A DNA stretch of 64,000 nt from Mycolicibacterium sp. CBMA 234 (GCF_009729415.1 NZ_MPKW01000025.1:1-64000), one strand, 5' to 3'; shown: positions 25,381 to 34,533, numbered from the stretch's first letter. The notes: generated from the sequence alone by a model not told the origin. Numbers and translations: made by a program.

Positions 25381-25977
25381 TCAGCCGTAGGTATCGCGTG
25401 GCCCGCGGCCACCGAAATTCCGCGGCCCTTTTTGCCACGTCGGACCAGAGGGGCCCAGGATCTTCACGGACGTGACCACTCCGTCGCCGACGGCGGCGGC
25501 GATTTTCGCCAGAATCTGGGACTGCACCATCCGGAGTTGCGTTGCCCACGCGGTGGATTCAGCCGTCACGGTCAAGACGCCCTCGCGCAGCGCGGTGGGG
25601 GAGGCGTGGTCGGAAATTTGGCTCCCGACCACCGTCGCCCACTGGCCGAACACTGATCCTTCGGCCATGCGGCCGGACCAGCCTCGGGTGCGGGCCATAT
25701 CCATGCTCGCTAACCCCAGCAACTGCGGATCCCGACGATCAGGTCCCGGGCCGGACCAGGTTCGGCGGCCACCACCACGGCCGCGATTGCGCGAAACCGG
25801 CGTACTACGGCCGCGGCCGACGTCCTTGCCCTGGCTGCGCGCCGCGCCCCGGGCCTCTTCAAGGGTCCGACGAACGAGATCCATGCCCTTCAGATGGGCG
25901 AGATGTGCTGGCGGAAAAGCACTTACCGGTTCGTCCGGCTTAGCCGATTCTTCCGGCTTACCTGGTTCTTCCGTCAC
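25381..25977 (-). CDS. dciA: DciA-family replicative helicase operator (DUF721)
   Basis: DciA recruits or loads the replicative helicase DnaB in bacteria that lack DnaC/DnaI. The product is 198 residues. The first 90 residues or so are Arg/Gly/Pro-rich and disordered; the DUF721 domain follows at about 98-180 (FGQWATVVGSQISDHASP, then STAWATQLRMVQSQIL). The GTG start overlaps the recF stop (GTGA), so it is translationally coupled to recF. Position between recF and gyrB is standard in actinobacteria. Confidence 0.92.
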   Translation of the reverse strand: MTEEPGKPEESAKPDEPVSAFPPAHLAHLKGMDLVRRTLEEARGAARSQGKDVGRGRSTPVSRNRGRGGGRRTWSGPGPDRRDPQLLGLASMDMARTRGWSGRMAEGSVFGQWATVVGSQISDHASPTALREGVLTVTAESTAWATQLRMVQSQILAKIAAAVGDGVVTSVKILGPSGPTWQKGPRNFGGRGPRDTYG

Positions 25978-27137
25978 GCGTCCACCACCGAAATCCGCCC
26001 GCCATCGTCGTCGCGCATCACCACGTTGACCCGGGTGCCGTCCCAGTCCTGGGGAATGTCGTCGGGCACCGCTGCGGTGACCAAAACCTGCTCAGCAGAT
26101 TGTGCCACGTCGGCCAGCGCGCGTCGGCGTGCCGAATCGAGTTCGGCGAAGACGTCATCAAGGAGCAACACTGGGTCGGTGCCGTCGGTACGTAACAATT
26201 CGTACGCCCCGAGCCGCAGGGCCAACGCCATCGACCACGATTCACCGTGGCTGGCAAATCCTTTCGCAACCTGATCGCCGAGCCGGAGTTCGAGATCATC
26301 GCGGTGCGGGCCAACCAGACACACGCCGCGCTCGAGTTCAGCAGACCGGCGTCGGGCCAATTCCTCGAGCAGCGCTGTCTCATACGCCGCGATATCGACA
26401 GACCCGGTAGTCGCTTGAGCTTCGACGGCCTCGACTGAACTGCGGTAGCGCACCGACGCGGGCCGCGAGGCCGGCGCCAGCAGGTGGTAGGCCTTCGTGA
26501 TCTCAGGATGTAACTCGTTGATCAGGTCGACGCGGGCCGCGATCAGCTCGGCGCCGTGACTGGCCAGGTGCCCATCCCACACGTCAAGGGTTTCCAGCGC
26601 GCCGGCGTCACTACCCCGAAAACGACTGACGCCTGCGGATTTCAGCAGCGCCGTGCGCTGTCGCACGACCTTCTCGTAGTCGGCCCGCACCCCACCGAGC
26701 CGGGGACGACGGGTACTGGCGAGCTCATCGAGATAGCGTCGGCGTTCGCCTGGGTCGCCACGTACCAACGACAAGTCCTCAGGTGCGAACAACACCGCCC
26801 GAAGCGCACCGAGAATTTCGCGGGCGGACCGGACGGGCGAGCGGTTGAGCCGGGCCTTGTTGGCTCGTCCGGCGGTGATGTCGAGATCCACCGCCAGTTC
26901 CCGGCCCTCGTTGACGACGATGGTGGACACCACCGCCCGCTCGCAGCCAGACCGGATCAGTGGCGCGTCCGACGCCACCCGGTGGGAGCCGAGCGTGGCG
27001 GTATACCAAAGCGCCTCAACAATATTCGTCTTGCCGAAACCGTTCTGGCCGACAAAGACGGTGCGTCCAGGAGCCAGTTCCAGGTCGAGTCGCGGCCAGG
27101 ATCGAAAATCGGTCAGACTGATATGTCGAACAAACAC
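25974..27137 (-). CDS. recF: DNA replication and repair protein RecF
   Basis: RecF is an SMC-like ATPase that helps load RecA at single-strand gaps with RecO and RecR. The product is 387 residues. Walker A is GQNGFGKT at 30-37. The signature and Walker B region appear in the C-terminal half (VLLLDDVFAELDSARR). The GTG start directly follows the gnd stop codon without a spacer. Part of the dnaA-dnaN-gnd-recF-dciA-gyrB series. Confidence 0.96.
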   Translation of the reverse strand: MFVRHISLTDFRSWPRLDLELAPGRTVFVGQNGFGKTNIVEALWYTATLGSHRVASDAPLIRSGCERAVVSTIVVNEGRELAVDLDITAGRANKARLNRSPVRSAREILGALRAVLFAPEDLSLVRGDPGERRRYLDELASTRRPRLGGVRADYEKVVRQRTALLKSAGVSRFRGSDAGALETLDVWDGHLASHGAELIAARVDLINELHPEITKAYHLLAPASRPASVRYRSSVEAVEAQATTGSVDIAAYETALLEELARRRSAELERGVCLVGPHRDDLELRLGDQVAKGFASHGESWSMALALRLGAYELLRTDGTDPVLLLDDVFAELDSARRRALADVAQSAEQVLVTAAVPDDIPQDWDGTRVNVVMRDDDGGRISVVDA

Positions 27138-28031
27138 CTAGCCGGACTTACTGACCCTCTGCACGGCGTGGCCACCGAACTGATTACGAAGTGCTGCAAC
27201 GGCTTTCATCGTCGGCGAGTCTTCCTGCCGGGACAGGAACCGGGCGAACAACGACGCCGCGATGCTCGGCACCGGAACCCTCAGCCGGATGGCTTCCTCG
27301 ACCGTCCACCGGCCTTCACCGGAATCCTCGGTGTAGCCACTGATGTCTTCGAGCTTCGGGTCTTCCTTGAGCGCCTTGGCCAGCAGCTGCTGCAACCACG
27401 ACCGCACCACGGTGCCGTTGGTCCAGGCCTGGTACACCGCCTGCGGGTTCTCGATGAGCGGCTCGGCGGCGAGCATCTCGTAGCCCTCGCCGTAGGCGGT
27501 CATCAACGCGTACTCGACGCCGTTGTGCACCATCTTGGCGAAATGACCGGCACCAACAGGGCCGGCGTGGACGAACCCGTCGGCGAGATCTCCCTCGGGC
27601 CGCAGCGTCTCGAAGATCGGCATCACGCGGGCCACGTCGGCTTCACTGCCGCCGACCATCAGACCGTAGCCTTCGGTCAGGCCCCACACGCCGCCGGAAA
27701 CACCGGCGTCGATGAAGCCAATGCCCTTGTCCGCCAGCAGTTTTGCGTGCACGCCGTCTTCGGTATAGCGCGAGTTGCCGCCGTCGATCACCAGATCTCC
27801 GGCACTGAGCACGCCGGCGAGATCCTCGATGGTCTCGCGGGTGATCTCACCGGACGGCACCATCACCCACACCACGCGCGGCGCCTCGAGCTGCTCCGCG
27901 AGCGCAGCGAGCGACGGGACATCGCTGACTTCCGGTCGCGGGTCGTAGCCGATGACTTCGTGCCCGCCACCGCGCAAACGCTCGCGCATGTTGAAGCCCA
28001 TTTTTCCGAGGCCAATCAACCCCAGCTGCAT
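27138..28031 (-). CDS. gnd: 6-phosphogluconate dehydrogenase, decarboxylating (short type)
   Basis: It oxidises and decarboxylates 6-phosphogluconate to ribulose 5-phosphate in the pentose phosphate pathway. The product is 297 residues, the short form often NAD-dependent. It starts with the Rossmann motif GLIGLGKMGFNM. Family motifs include DGGNSRYTED, DAGVSGGVWGL and GAGHFAKMVHNGVEYALM. Its presence between dnaN and recF is known in rapidly growing mycobacteria but not in M. tuberculosis, which supports the assignment to a rapid grower. Confidence 0.95.
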   Translation of the reverse strand: MQLGLIGLGKMGFNMRERLRGGGHEVIGYDPRPEVSDVPSLAALAEQLEAPRVVWVMVPSGEITRETIEDLAGVLSAGDLVIDGGNSRYTEDGVHAKLLADKGIGFIDAGVSGGVWGLTEGYGLMVGGSEADVARVMPIFETLRPEGDLADGFVHAGPVGAGHFAKMVHNGVEYALMTAYGEGYEMLAAEPLIENPQAVYQAWTNGTVVRSWLQQLLAKALKEDPKLEDISGYTEDSGEGRWTVEEAIRLRVPVPSIAASLFARFLSRQEDSPTMKAVAALRNQFGGHAVQRVSKSG

Positions 28032-28059
28032 TTGTGGTTCCTTCGCTGTTGAGTCCCGG

Positions 28060-29250
28060 TCAGCCCGGGAGACGCACCGGCATCAACAAATACACGTAAT
28101 CGGTATCTCCCGCGGGGAACGGACCGGATCCCGAGTATTGGTTCTCCCCGGCCGGCCGCAACACTGCAGGCTTGCTGGGGGTGGTGAATCCAAAGGTGAC
28201 TCGCTCGGCGTGCAACGAGCCCAGACCGTCGGTCAGGTAGGTCGGGTTGAACGCGATGGTCAACGGTTCGCCGTAGAACTCGACCGGCAGGTCTTCCTCG
28301 GCGCGGCCCACGTCGTCGGCACCGGCCGAGAGCCGCAGGATGTCGTCGGCGAATTCCATCCGGACCTGAGCACCACGATCAGCAACGAGCGCCACACGCT
28401 TGATGGCCTCGGCCAGCTCAGCGACACCGATGGTGGCAACCGCCGTGTGCTCTGCCGGCAGCAGCTGACGGAATTTCGGGAATTCAGCGTCGAGCAGGCG
28501 CGTGGTGGTCCGCTTGCCGTTGCTGCGGATGCCCAGCATGCCGTCCTTGCCCACGGCCTGGCCGGCACCCAGAGACAGATGTACTTCGGTACCGTCCGAG
28601 CCGGATTTGGCTGATTCGGCCAGCGTCTTCGCCGGAACCAGCACAGCGGCTTCGAGATCCGCCACGGCCGAATTCCAGGTGAGTTCACGAACCGCGAGGC
28701 GGAACCGGTCGGTAGCCGCCAGCACGACCTTCTCACCCGAGATCTCGACGCGGACACCGGTCAGCATCGGCAAGGTGTCGTCGCGGCCGGCAGCGACCGC
28801 CACCTGGCCGATGGCCTCGGCGAAGACGTTGGCAGGGACGATGCCCGTCTCATCGGGCAGCGGCGGCAGCGCCGGGTAGTCCTCAACTGCCATGGTGGGC
28901 AGGGAGAAACGGGCGCTACCGCAGCTCAGCGCGACCCGAGTGCCTTCCACGCTGAGCTCGACCGGCTTGGCCGGCAGCGCGCGCGTGATGTCCGAGAGCA
29001 GCTTGCCCGACACCAAAACGCTTCCAGGAGAAGCGATTTCAGCGGCAACGCGCACCTCAGCGGACACTTCGTAGTCGTACCCGGAGATGGTCAGACCGTC
29101 ATCGGAGCCGGTCAGCAGCACGCCGGCCAGGACCGGGTTCAGAGGCCGGGACGGCAGGATCCGGGCCACCCAGGCCACGGCGTCGGCGAAGTCTTCCCGA
29201 ACGAGACGGAACTTCAAATCGGTCAGACCCGCTGTCGTCGCCACGTCCAT
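28060..29250 (-). CDS. dnaN: DNA polymerase III beta subunit (sliding clamp)
   Basis: DnaN forms the ring-shaped clamp that holds the polymerase on DNA. The product is 396 residues in three repeated clamp domains, ending with the conserved DYVYLLMPVRLPG that shapes the peptide-binding pocket region. The ATG at 29250 (MDVATTAGLTDLKFRL) is chosen, with AAGGGA upstream; the frame extends 39 codons further without homology. It follows the oriC spacer and has its own promoter there. Confidence 0.97.
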   Translation of the reverse strand: MDVATTAGLTDLKFRLVREDFADAVAWVARILPSRPLNPVLAGVLLTGSDDGLTISGYDYEVSAEVRVAAEIASPGSVLVSGKLLSDITRALPAKPVELSVEGTRVALSCGSARFSLPTMAVEDYPALPPLPDETGIVPANVFAEAIGQVAVAAGRDDTLPMLTGVRVEISGEKVVLAATDRFRLAVRELTWNSAVADLEAAVLVPAKTLAESAKSGSDGTEVHLSLGAGQAVGKDGMLGIRSNGKRTTTRLLDAEFPKFRQLLPAEHTAVATIGVAELAEAIKRVALVADRGAQVRMEFADDILRLSAGADDVGRAEEDLPVEFYGEPLTIAFNPTYLTDGLGSLHAERVTFGFTTPSKPAVLRPAGENQYSGSGPFPAGDTDYVYLLMPVRLPG

Positions 29251-29790
29251 AGCGTCCCTTCGCTGTAACCCCACCACGCTTACCTGCCGGATCCCGGCCG
29301 ACGCAGGTCGCATGGGCGCTGGGCGCGTGCGGATGCATCGGCGGTGGTTCCGGCTATCGATGAACACCGTAGAGCGTTCTGCCTGAAGTTGAAAGCTAAA
29401 CGATCAGGCCCGACAGCCCGTGATGACCGCTGGAAACCTCCGGGTCCGGAGTTGTCCACGAGCTGTTTCCCCAACGGACTGCTTTTAGAAGAAGATCTAG
29501 GAAGATCTATAAGTAGTAGTAATAGGGGTTGTGCAGGTTGTGGATGAAGCGCCGGACTTGCTGGTCGGAGGCTCGCCAGCGGGATCTCAGGCTGTGCGCA
29601 GACTGTGGACGCGGCGTTAATCCAATCTGTGTATTTGTGGAGCGTTCAGCCCATGTGAGTTGTTCTGAGCAAAATCCCAGGGTTTATCCCATGTAGTACA
29701 CAGCGCTGTGCACATCCGAATCGTGTGATTTATGTGGTGTGTGATGCCAAAGTTTTTGGTGCGAATCGTCTCGACGGGTGAGAAATTCGG

Positions 29791-29878
29791 CGGGATCTCG
29801 CCGAGATCTCGGTGGAATCTCAACGAGATCTGCGGTGAGATCTCAACGAGATCTCGGCCAGATCTCACTGAGATCTGG
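29791..29878. repeat. Helically phased GAGATCTC array in oriC
   Basis: Eight copies of ATCT in a degenerate GAGATCTC context start at 29795, 29806, 29817, 29828, 29840, 29851, 29862 and 29873. The spacing is 11,11,11,12,11,11,11 bases, about one helical turn each. The core AGATCT is palindromic. Two further AGATCT copies 10 bases apart are in the AT-rich tract (29494-29509). It resembles plasmid iterons and could bind an origin protein on one face of the helix. Confidence 0.85.
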
Positions 29879-29904
29879 AGTGCCGGATGTTGTCGACGAC
29901 GCGC

Positions 29905-29950
29905 TAAAAACAACACCGGCCCGCAGGCGCGATTGCCTGGGGCCGGTGTC
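29905..29950 (-). terminator. Terminator of dnaA
   Basis: On the minus strand, ACACCGGCCC pairs with GGGCCGGTGT around a 17-base loop (arms at 29940-29949 and 29913-29922). A TTGTTTTTAG tail follows. It lies 14 bases after the dnaA stop. Confidence 0.85.
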
Positions 29951-29963
29951 ATGAAGGACAGAT

Positions 29964-31433
29964 TTAGTGCTTGGAACGCTGTCGGATCCGAGTGGTGAGC
30001 TCCTTGACGTGATCGAAAACCTCACGCCGGGAAGCCATTTCCTTCTTGATCTTGCGTTCGGCGTACATGACGGTGGTGTGATCACGGCCAAAGGCCTGGC
30101 CGATCCGGGGCAGTGAGAGGTCGGTGAGTTCGCGGCACAGATACATGGCGATTTGCCGCGAGAGCGCAACAGCGCGGGTCTTACCGGGGCCGCGAAGCTC
30201 CTCCACGGTGGTCTCGAAGTACTCCGCGGTCGCCGCCATGATCGTCGCAATGCTGATCTGAGTGGTGCCGGCGTCTGCCATGAGATCTCGCAGCACGATC
30301 TCAGCCAGAGACTTGTCGATCATCGTCTTGTTCAGCGATGCGAACGCCGTCACGCGGATCAGTGCACCCTCGAGCTCACGGATATTGCGGTCGATGCGGC
30401 TGGCGATCAGCTCGAGCACGTCGTCCGGCGCATCTAGACGATCCATCTGGGCCTTCTTGCGGAGGATCGCGATACGTGTCTCCAGCTCAGGCGGCTGGAC
30501 GTCGGTGATCAGACCCCATTCGAAGCGGGTCCGCAGCCGGTCTTCCAGTGTCGCAAGCTGTTTCGGCGGCCGATCGGACGAGATCACGATCTGCTTGTTC
30601 GCGTTGTGGAGCGTATTGAAGGTATGGAAGAACTCTTCTTGAGTACTTTCCTTGCCTTCGATGAACTGAATGTCGTCCACCAACAGCACGTCGATGTCGC
30701 GGAAGCTGCGTTTGAACGACGCCGTCCGGTCGTCCCGCAACGAGTTGATGAAGTCGTTGGTGAACTGCTCGGTTGAGACGTACTTCACCCGCATGCCCGG
30801 GAAAAGCTTCTGCGCGTAATTGCCGGCCGCGTGCAGCAGGTGCGTCTTGCCCAGACCGGATTCACCCCAGATGAACAGTGGGTTGTAGGCCCGGGCCGGA
30901 GCTTCGGCTATAGCCAGGGTGGCAGCGTGCGCGAACCGGTTGGACGCGCCAATGACGAAGGTGTCGAACGTATAGCGCCTGTTAAGGCTGAGATCCGCCG
31001 ACTCGTCCGCCGGTGGCCGGTTGAAATACCGGGGCCAATTGTCTTCCGGGTTGGACAGTTCTTCGGTGTCGTCGTCCAGGTCATCAGTGACGGTGACCGG
31101 ATCGGGCTCAGGGGCACGCTCGGGTTCCGGTGACACCGGCCGGTCGTCGGTTTCCGGGACCGCGATACGAACACCGAGGTCGACGCGTTGTCCGAGGTGA
31201 CGGCTCAGCGCGGCGATGATCGGTTCGCGCAGGTGCCGTTCGATCTCATTCTGGACAAACTGGGTGGGTACTGACAGCAAGGCGAAGCCCTCAGTGAGTA
31301 CCAATGGCTGCACCATCCGGAGCCAAGCCCGCTGTTGGGCGGTCAAGGTCGTGGTGCCGCCGAGGTCGCCGTTGAGTTCGGCAACCACGCTTTTCCAGAT
31401 CTCGGCGAACGATGCACCGGGGTTAGCGGTCAA
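29964..31433 (-). CDS. dnaA: Chromosomal replication initiator DnaA
   Basis: DnaA is the AAA+ initiator that binds DnaA boxes and opens oriC. The product is 489 residues. Domain I covers about 1-90, an acidic linker 95-130, and the AAA+ domain about 150-365 with Walker A WGESGLGKT at 189-197 and Walker B VDDIQFIEG. The C-terminal helix-turn-helix has the DnaA signature AFGRDHTTVMYAERKI. The start is TTG (TTGACCGCTAAC), the usual mycobacterial dnaA start. Upstream DnaA boxes suggest autoregulation. Confidence 0.97.
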   Translation of the reverse strand: MTANPGASFAEIWKSVVAELNGDLGGTTTLTAQQRAWLRMVQPLVLTEGFALLSVPTQFVQNEIERHLREPIIAALSRHLGQRVDLGVRIAVPETDDRPVSPEPERAPEPDPVTVTDDLDDDTEELSNPEDNWPRYFNRPPADESADLSLNRRYTFDTFVIGASNRFAHAATLAIAEAPARAYNPLFIWGESGLGKTHLLHAAGNYAQKLFPGMRVKYVSTEQFTNDFINSLRDDRTASFKRSFRDIDVLLVDDIQFIEGKESTQEEFFHTFNTLHNANKQIVISSDRPPKQLATLEDRLRTRFEWGLITDVQPPELETRIAILRKKAQMDRLDAPDDVLELIASRIDRNIRELEGALIRVTAFASLNKTMIDKSLAEIVLRDLMADAGTTQISIATIMAATAEYFETTVEELRGPGKTRAVALSRQIAMYLCRELTDLSLPRIGQAFGRDHTTVMYAERKIKKEMASRREVFDHVKELTTRIRQRSKH

Positions 31434-32008
31434 CGACTACTACCCCCTCGGAGCCGCCTGACCGGTGGCTCAATAAAACGACGACAATCTGTCCACATAG
31501 TTATCCACAGACTGTGGACAAAGTAGGAGAGTGCCGTCGTGCTGTTGGTTTGCATGCAGGAAGCCCGCGCGCTGAGGCTCGTCACAGGAACGTCTGTGGG
31601 CTCGTAGCGTCGGGACCTCGCTGACTTGTTGTCTGGCGCCGTCGTGCAACGGCATTGGCAGAAGCTAACAAGTTTTCTGTTCGTCCGCCAACCGTTCGGC
31701 AACATTCCTTTGAGGTTCTTGGGCGTGTCGGCTTGCCACGTGGCGAGTGGGACAAGTGTGACAAAGCGGTAACAGTTGGTGGGGTGAGGGAGCGAGGTTT
31801 GACCCAGGGAATTCGGGTCAGTACCCTCGAACAGTCGCCCACACGTGGCGGTACGGCTGCGACCGTGGAAGTTCTCCGGAATCTTTCTCGGTACCGCGCC
31901 GGCTAGCAAGCAAGATGCGCGAGCTTACCAGCGACGACCGTGCCCACCGGCATGACTCGTTCATGTCGGTGGTGAGTGCGGGCGTCACTTAGTTGAGGAG
32001 ATACAGCC
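31434..32008. promoter_or_regulatory. dnaA-rpmH divergent control region with DnaA boxes
   Basis: About 575 non-coding bases hold the promoters of dnaA (leftward) and of the rpmH-rnpA operon (rightward). Three close DnaA boxes lie at 31489-31497 (CTGTCCACA), 31501-31509 (TTATCCACA, perfect) and 31513-31521 (TGTGGACAA, perfect on the other strand). They are 56-88 bases before the dnaA start and are well placed for autorepression. A purine-rich GAGGAGATACAGCC precedes rpmH. I see no gene in the stretch. Confidence 0.75.
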
Positions 32009-32152
32009 GTGGCCAAGGGCAAGCGGACTTTCCAGCCGAACAACCGTCGGCGGGCTCGTGTGCACGGCTTCCGCCTGCGTATGCGCACCCGCGCCGGCCG
32101 TGCCATCGTGGCGGCTCGTCGCGGCAAGGGCCGTCGCTCTCTCACTGCGTGA
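32009..32152 (+). CDS. rpmH: 50S ribosomal protein L34
   Basis: L34 is a very basic 47-residue protein of the large ribosomal subunit. The product starts MAKGKRTFQPNNRRRARVHG, contains FRLRMRTRAGRAIVAARR, and ends GRRSLTA. The GTG start has TTGAGGAGATACAGCC upstream with a strong GAGGAG site. It is the first gene of the rpmH-rnpA-yidD-yidC-jag-rsmG operon. Too short for most gene finders but unmistakable. Confidence 0.97.
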   Translation: MAKGKRTFQPNNRRRARVHGFRLRMRTRAGRAIVAARRGKGRRSLTA

Positions 32153-32174
32153 TCTGACGCAGGATCGAAGCACC

Positions 32175-32552
32175 GTGCTTCCGGCTCGTAACCGGATGAC
32201 GCGCTCTACAGACTTTCGAGTCACCGTGAGCCGCGGTGTGCGTTCGGCCCAACGGGATCTTGTGGTGCATTCATTGGCACCCGGAACCGTTGACGCCGCT
32301 CACCCAAACACCGAGGACGCGCCGAAGGTCGGCCTCGTCGTCGGCAAATCCGTTGGCAATGCTGTTCAGCGCCACCGGGTGTCCCGCCAGCTGCGGCATG
32401 CCAGTCGAGACGTGTTGTCTGAGTTGCGGGCCGGTGAGCTCTTGGTGATCCGGGCGCTACCCGGCAGCCGCGACGCAGCAACGGCACGGCTGCAAGAAGA
32501 ACTGCGCACCGCGCTACAGCGGGCCCATGCGAAATCCGGACCGCGTCCATGA
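32175..32552 (+). CDS. rnpA: Ribonuclease P protein component
   Basis: RnpA is the protein cofactor of RNase P, which trims the 5' leader of tRNA precursors. The product is 125 residues. The N-terminus RNRMTRSTDF and the RNR-type signature (VGNAVQRHRVSRQLRHA) mark the family. A GTG start at 32175, 22 bases after rpmH, matches the usual MLxARNRM beginning. It overlaps yidD by ATGA. Confidence 0.93.
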   Translation: MLPARNRMTRSTDFRVTVSRGVRSAQRDLVVHSLAPGTVDAAHPNTEDAPKVGLVVGKSVGNAVQRHRVSRQLRHASRDVLSELRAGELLVIRALPGSRDAATARLQEELRTALQRAHAKSGPRP

Positions 32553-32824
32553 GTGGCCGGCTGGCCCGCGGGCTGATCTTCCTCATCGAGCTGTACCGCA
32601 ACATGGTGTCGCCGATGCGCTTGCCCAGCTGCCGATTCAGTCCCACCTGTAGTCAGTACGCCGTCGAGGCGCTGACCGAACACGGACTCTTCCGCGGTTG
32701 TTGGTTGACGACAGTTCGGCTGGCTAAGTGTGGCCCGTGGCATCACGGGGGATGGGACCCCATTCCCGAACGACGGTCCGCGGCATCGGCCGCGCAGTCA
32801 AGGAGCGATTCGCTTGTCTTTTAA
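32549..32824 (+). CDS. yidD: Membrane protein insertion efficiency factor YidD
   Basis: YidD is a small membrane-associated factor that assists YidC-dependent insertion. The product is 91 residues. The hallmark CRFSPTCSQYAVEAL and CGPWHHGGWDPIP motifs are both present, with an N-terminal amphipathic helix. It overlaps rnpA by 4 bases and runs 11 bases into yidC, indicating tight translational coupling. Confidence 0.95.
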   Translation: MSGRLARGLIFLIELYRNMVSPMRLPSCRFSPTCSQYAVEALTEHGLFRGCWLTTVRLAKCGPWHHGGWDPIPERRSAASAAQSRSDSLVF

Positions 32825-33881
32825 CTGGTTCAGTCTGGACTACATCTATTACCCGGTCTCGGGGATCATGTGGCTCTGGTACAAGCTCTTCGGCTCGATT
32901 CTCGGTGTCGAAAACTTCTTCGCCTGGGGCCTATCGGTGATGTTCCTGGTGTTCACCCTGCGCGCCCTCTTGTACAAGCCGTTTGTTCGCCAGATCGAGA
33001 CCACCCGGCAAATGCAGGAACTGCAGCCCCAGATCAAGGAACTGCAGAAGAAGTACGGCAAGGACCGCCAGCGTCTTGCGCTCGAGATGCAGAAGCTGCA
33101 GAGCGAGCACGGTTTCAACCCGCTCCTGGGCTGTCTGCCGATGCTGGCCCAGATTCCGGTGTTCCTCGGCCTGTTCCACGTGCTGCGGTCCTTCAACCGG
33201 ACCTCAGGTGCCGGTATGGGTATCGGAGCGCAGGCGCTGTCCCTTGAGCAGAACCGCACGACGGGCAACTACTTCTTCAGTGCCACCGACGTTAGCCACT
33301 TCCTGAACACGGACTTGTTCGGTGCGCCGTTGGGCGCCACCATGATTCAGGCCGGTGACAGCCTCAAGGCCTTCGCCCACTTCGACCGCATGTCGGTGAT
33401 CGTGGTCGGCATTCCGCTGATGATCATTTCCGGCATCGCGACGCACATGAACAGCCGCGCATCGGTGGCCCGCCAGAGTGTGGAAGCTCAGCAGAACCCG
33501 CAGACCCAGCTGATGAACAAGCTGGCGCTGTACGTCTTCCCGTTGGGCGTCGTGGTCTCCGGTCCGTTCCTGCCGATCGCCATCCTCATGTACTGGGTGG
33601 CCAACAACATCTGGACCTACGGGCAGCAGCACGTCGTCTTCAACCGAATCGAGCAGCGCGAGACGGAGGAAAAGGAGCGGGCCCTGGCTCGCCGTGCCGC
33701 GAATGCCCCGGCCCCCGGTGCGAAGCCGAACCGATCGAAGAAGGGCAACCCGACCGCTGCAGCGGCCGACTCTGACGCCGATGTCGAACAGACCGAGACG
33801 GAGCTCGACGGCACGCCGGATTCCGGTTCCGCAGGGTCGAAGCCGGCCCCGGGCGCCAAGCCCAACAAAAAGAAACGTTGA
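32814..33881 (+). CDS. yidC: Membrane protein insertase YidC
   Basis: YidC inserts and folds membrane proteins, alone or with SecYEG. The product is 355 residues with five or so membrane helices and a coiled-coil loop (MQELQPQIKELQKKYGKDRQ). The motif GCLPMLAQIPVFLGLF is typical. The C-terminal tail is Lys/Pro-rich and disordered. TTG start at 32814 (LSFNWFSLDYIYYP) with AAGGAG upstream; it lies within the end of yidD. The open frame extends further upstream but lacks homology. Confidence 0.95.
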   Translation: MSFNWFSLDYIYYPVSGIMWLWYKLFGSILGVENFFAWGLSVMFLVFTLRALLYKPFVRQIETTRQMQELQPQIKELQKKYGKDRQRLALEMQKLQSEHGFNPLLGCLPMLAQIPVFLGLFHVLRSFNRTSGAGMGIGAQALSLEQNRTTGNYFFSATDVSHFLNTDLFGAPLGATMIQAGDSLKAFAHFDRMSVIVVGIPLMIISGIATHMNSRASVARQSVEAQQNPQTQLMNKLALYVFPLGVVVSGPFLPIAILMYWVANNIWTYGQQHVVFNRIEQRETEEKERALARRAANAPAPGAKPNRSKKGNPTAAAADSDADVEQTETELDGTPDSGSAGSKPAPGAKPNKKKR

Positions 33882-33938
33882 CCGGTCTCCAGGTAACGAC
33901 CTGAGCGACAGCCGGTGCAAGAGGGAGAAGGCAGGGAT

Positions 33939-34478
33939 ATGACAGACACAGAAACACAGGCGGAGGCGACAGCGGAAGCTCCGGCAGCCGTTCCCGCAAG
34001 TAAGAGCGAAGATCTCGAAGAGCGCTTGGTCGCCGAGGGCGAGATCGCCGGTGACTACCTCGAGGAGCTCCTCGATCTGCTGGACTTCGATGGCGACATC
34101 GATCTGGACGTCGAGGGCGACCGTGCGGTGGTCAGCATCGACGGTGGCGACGATCTGACCAAGCTGGTTGGTCGTAAGGGTGAGGTGCTGGACGCGCTGC
34201 AGGAGCTGACGCGCCTGGCTGTGCACCAGAAGACCGGCGAGCGTAGCCGCCTGATGCTGGACATCGCGCGGTGGCGTCGGCAGCGGCGTGAGGAACTGGC
34301 GGCGTTGGGCACGAAGGTCGCGGAGCGCGTGCTGGCGTCCGGCGAGCGTGAAGAGCTGTCGCCGATGACGCCGTTCGAGCGCAAGATCGTGCACGACGCG
34401 GTTGCCGCCGTGGACGGTGTGCACAGCGAGAGCGAGGGCGTGGAGCCATCCCGCCGGGTGGTTGTTCTGCTCGATTGA
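33939..34478 (+). CDS. jag: KH/R3H-domain RNA-binding protein Jag (KhpB/EloR)
   Basis: A single-strand nucleic-acid-binding protein linked in other bacteria to control of cell elongation. The product is 179 residues: an acidic N-terminal segment, a KH domain with LVGRKGEVLDALQ (the GxxG loop) at about 84-96, and an R3H domain with FERKIVHDAV near the C-terminus. The ATG at 33939 follows GAGGGAGAAGGCAGGG. It lies between yidC and rsmG in the standard order. Confidence 0.93.
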   Translation: MTDTETQAEATAEAPAAVPASKSEDLEERLVAEGEIAGDYLEELLDLLDFDGDIDLDVEGDRAVVSIDGGDDLTKLVGRKGEVLDALQELTRLAVHQKTGERSRLMLDIARWRRQRREELAALGTKVAERVLASGEREELSPMTPFERKIVHDAVAAVDGVHSESEGVEPSRRVVVLLD

Positions 34479-34533
34479 GCACCCTAATTACATCGATGTG
34501 GTTCGTCGGCGGCGAGCTGGCGGGGAATGCGGA

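Larger units (their letters stand above)
29251..29963. other. oriC: Origin of replication oriC (dnaA-dnaN spacer)
   Basis: The 713-base dnaA-dnaN spacer is the mycobacterial origin. DnaA-box-like sequences are at 29452-29460 (TTGTCCACG), 29539-29547 (TGTGGATGA), 29604-29612 (TGTGGACGC) and, weaker, 29684-29692 (TTATCCCAT). An AT-rich tract at about 29484-29522 (TTTTAGAAGAAGATCTAGG, then AAGATCTATAAGTAGTAGT) is the likely unwinding region. A phased AGATCT array lies at 29791-29878. The dnaA terminator is at the left end and the dnaN promoter should be at the right end. No coding sequence is seen. Confidence 0.9.
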
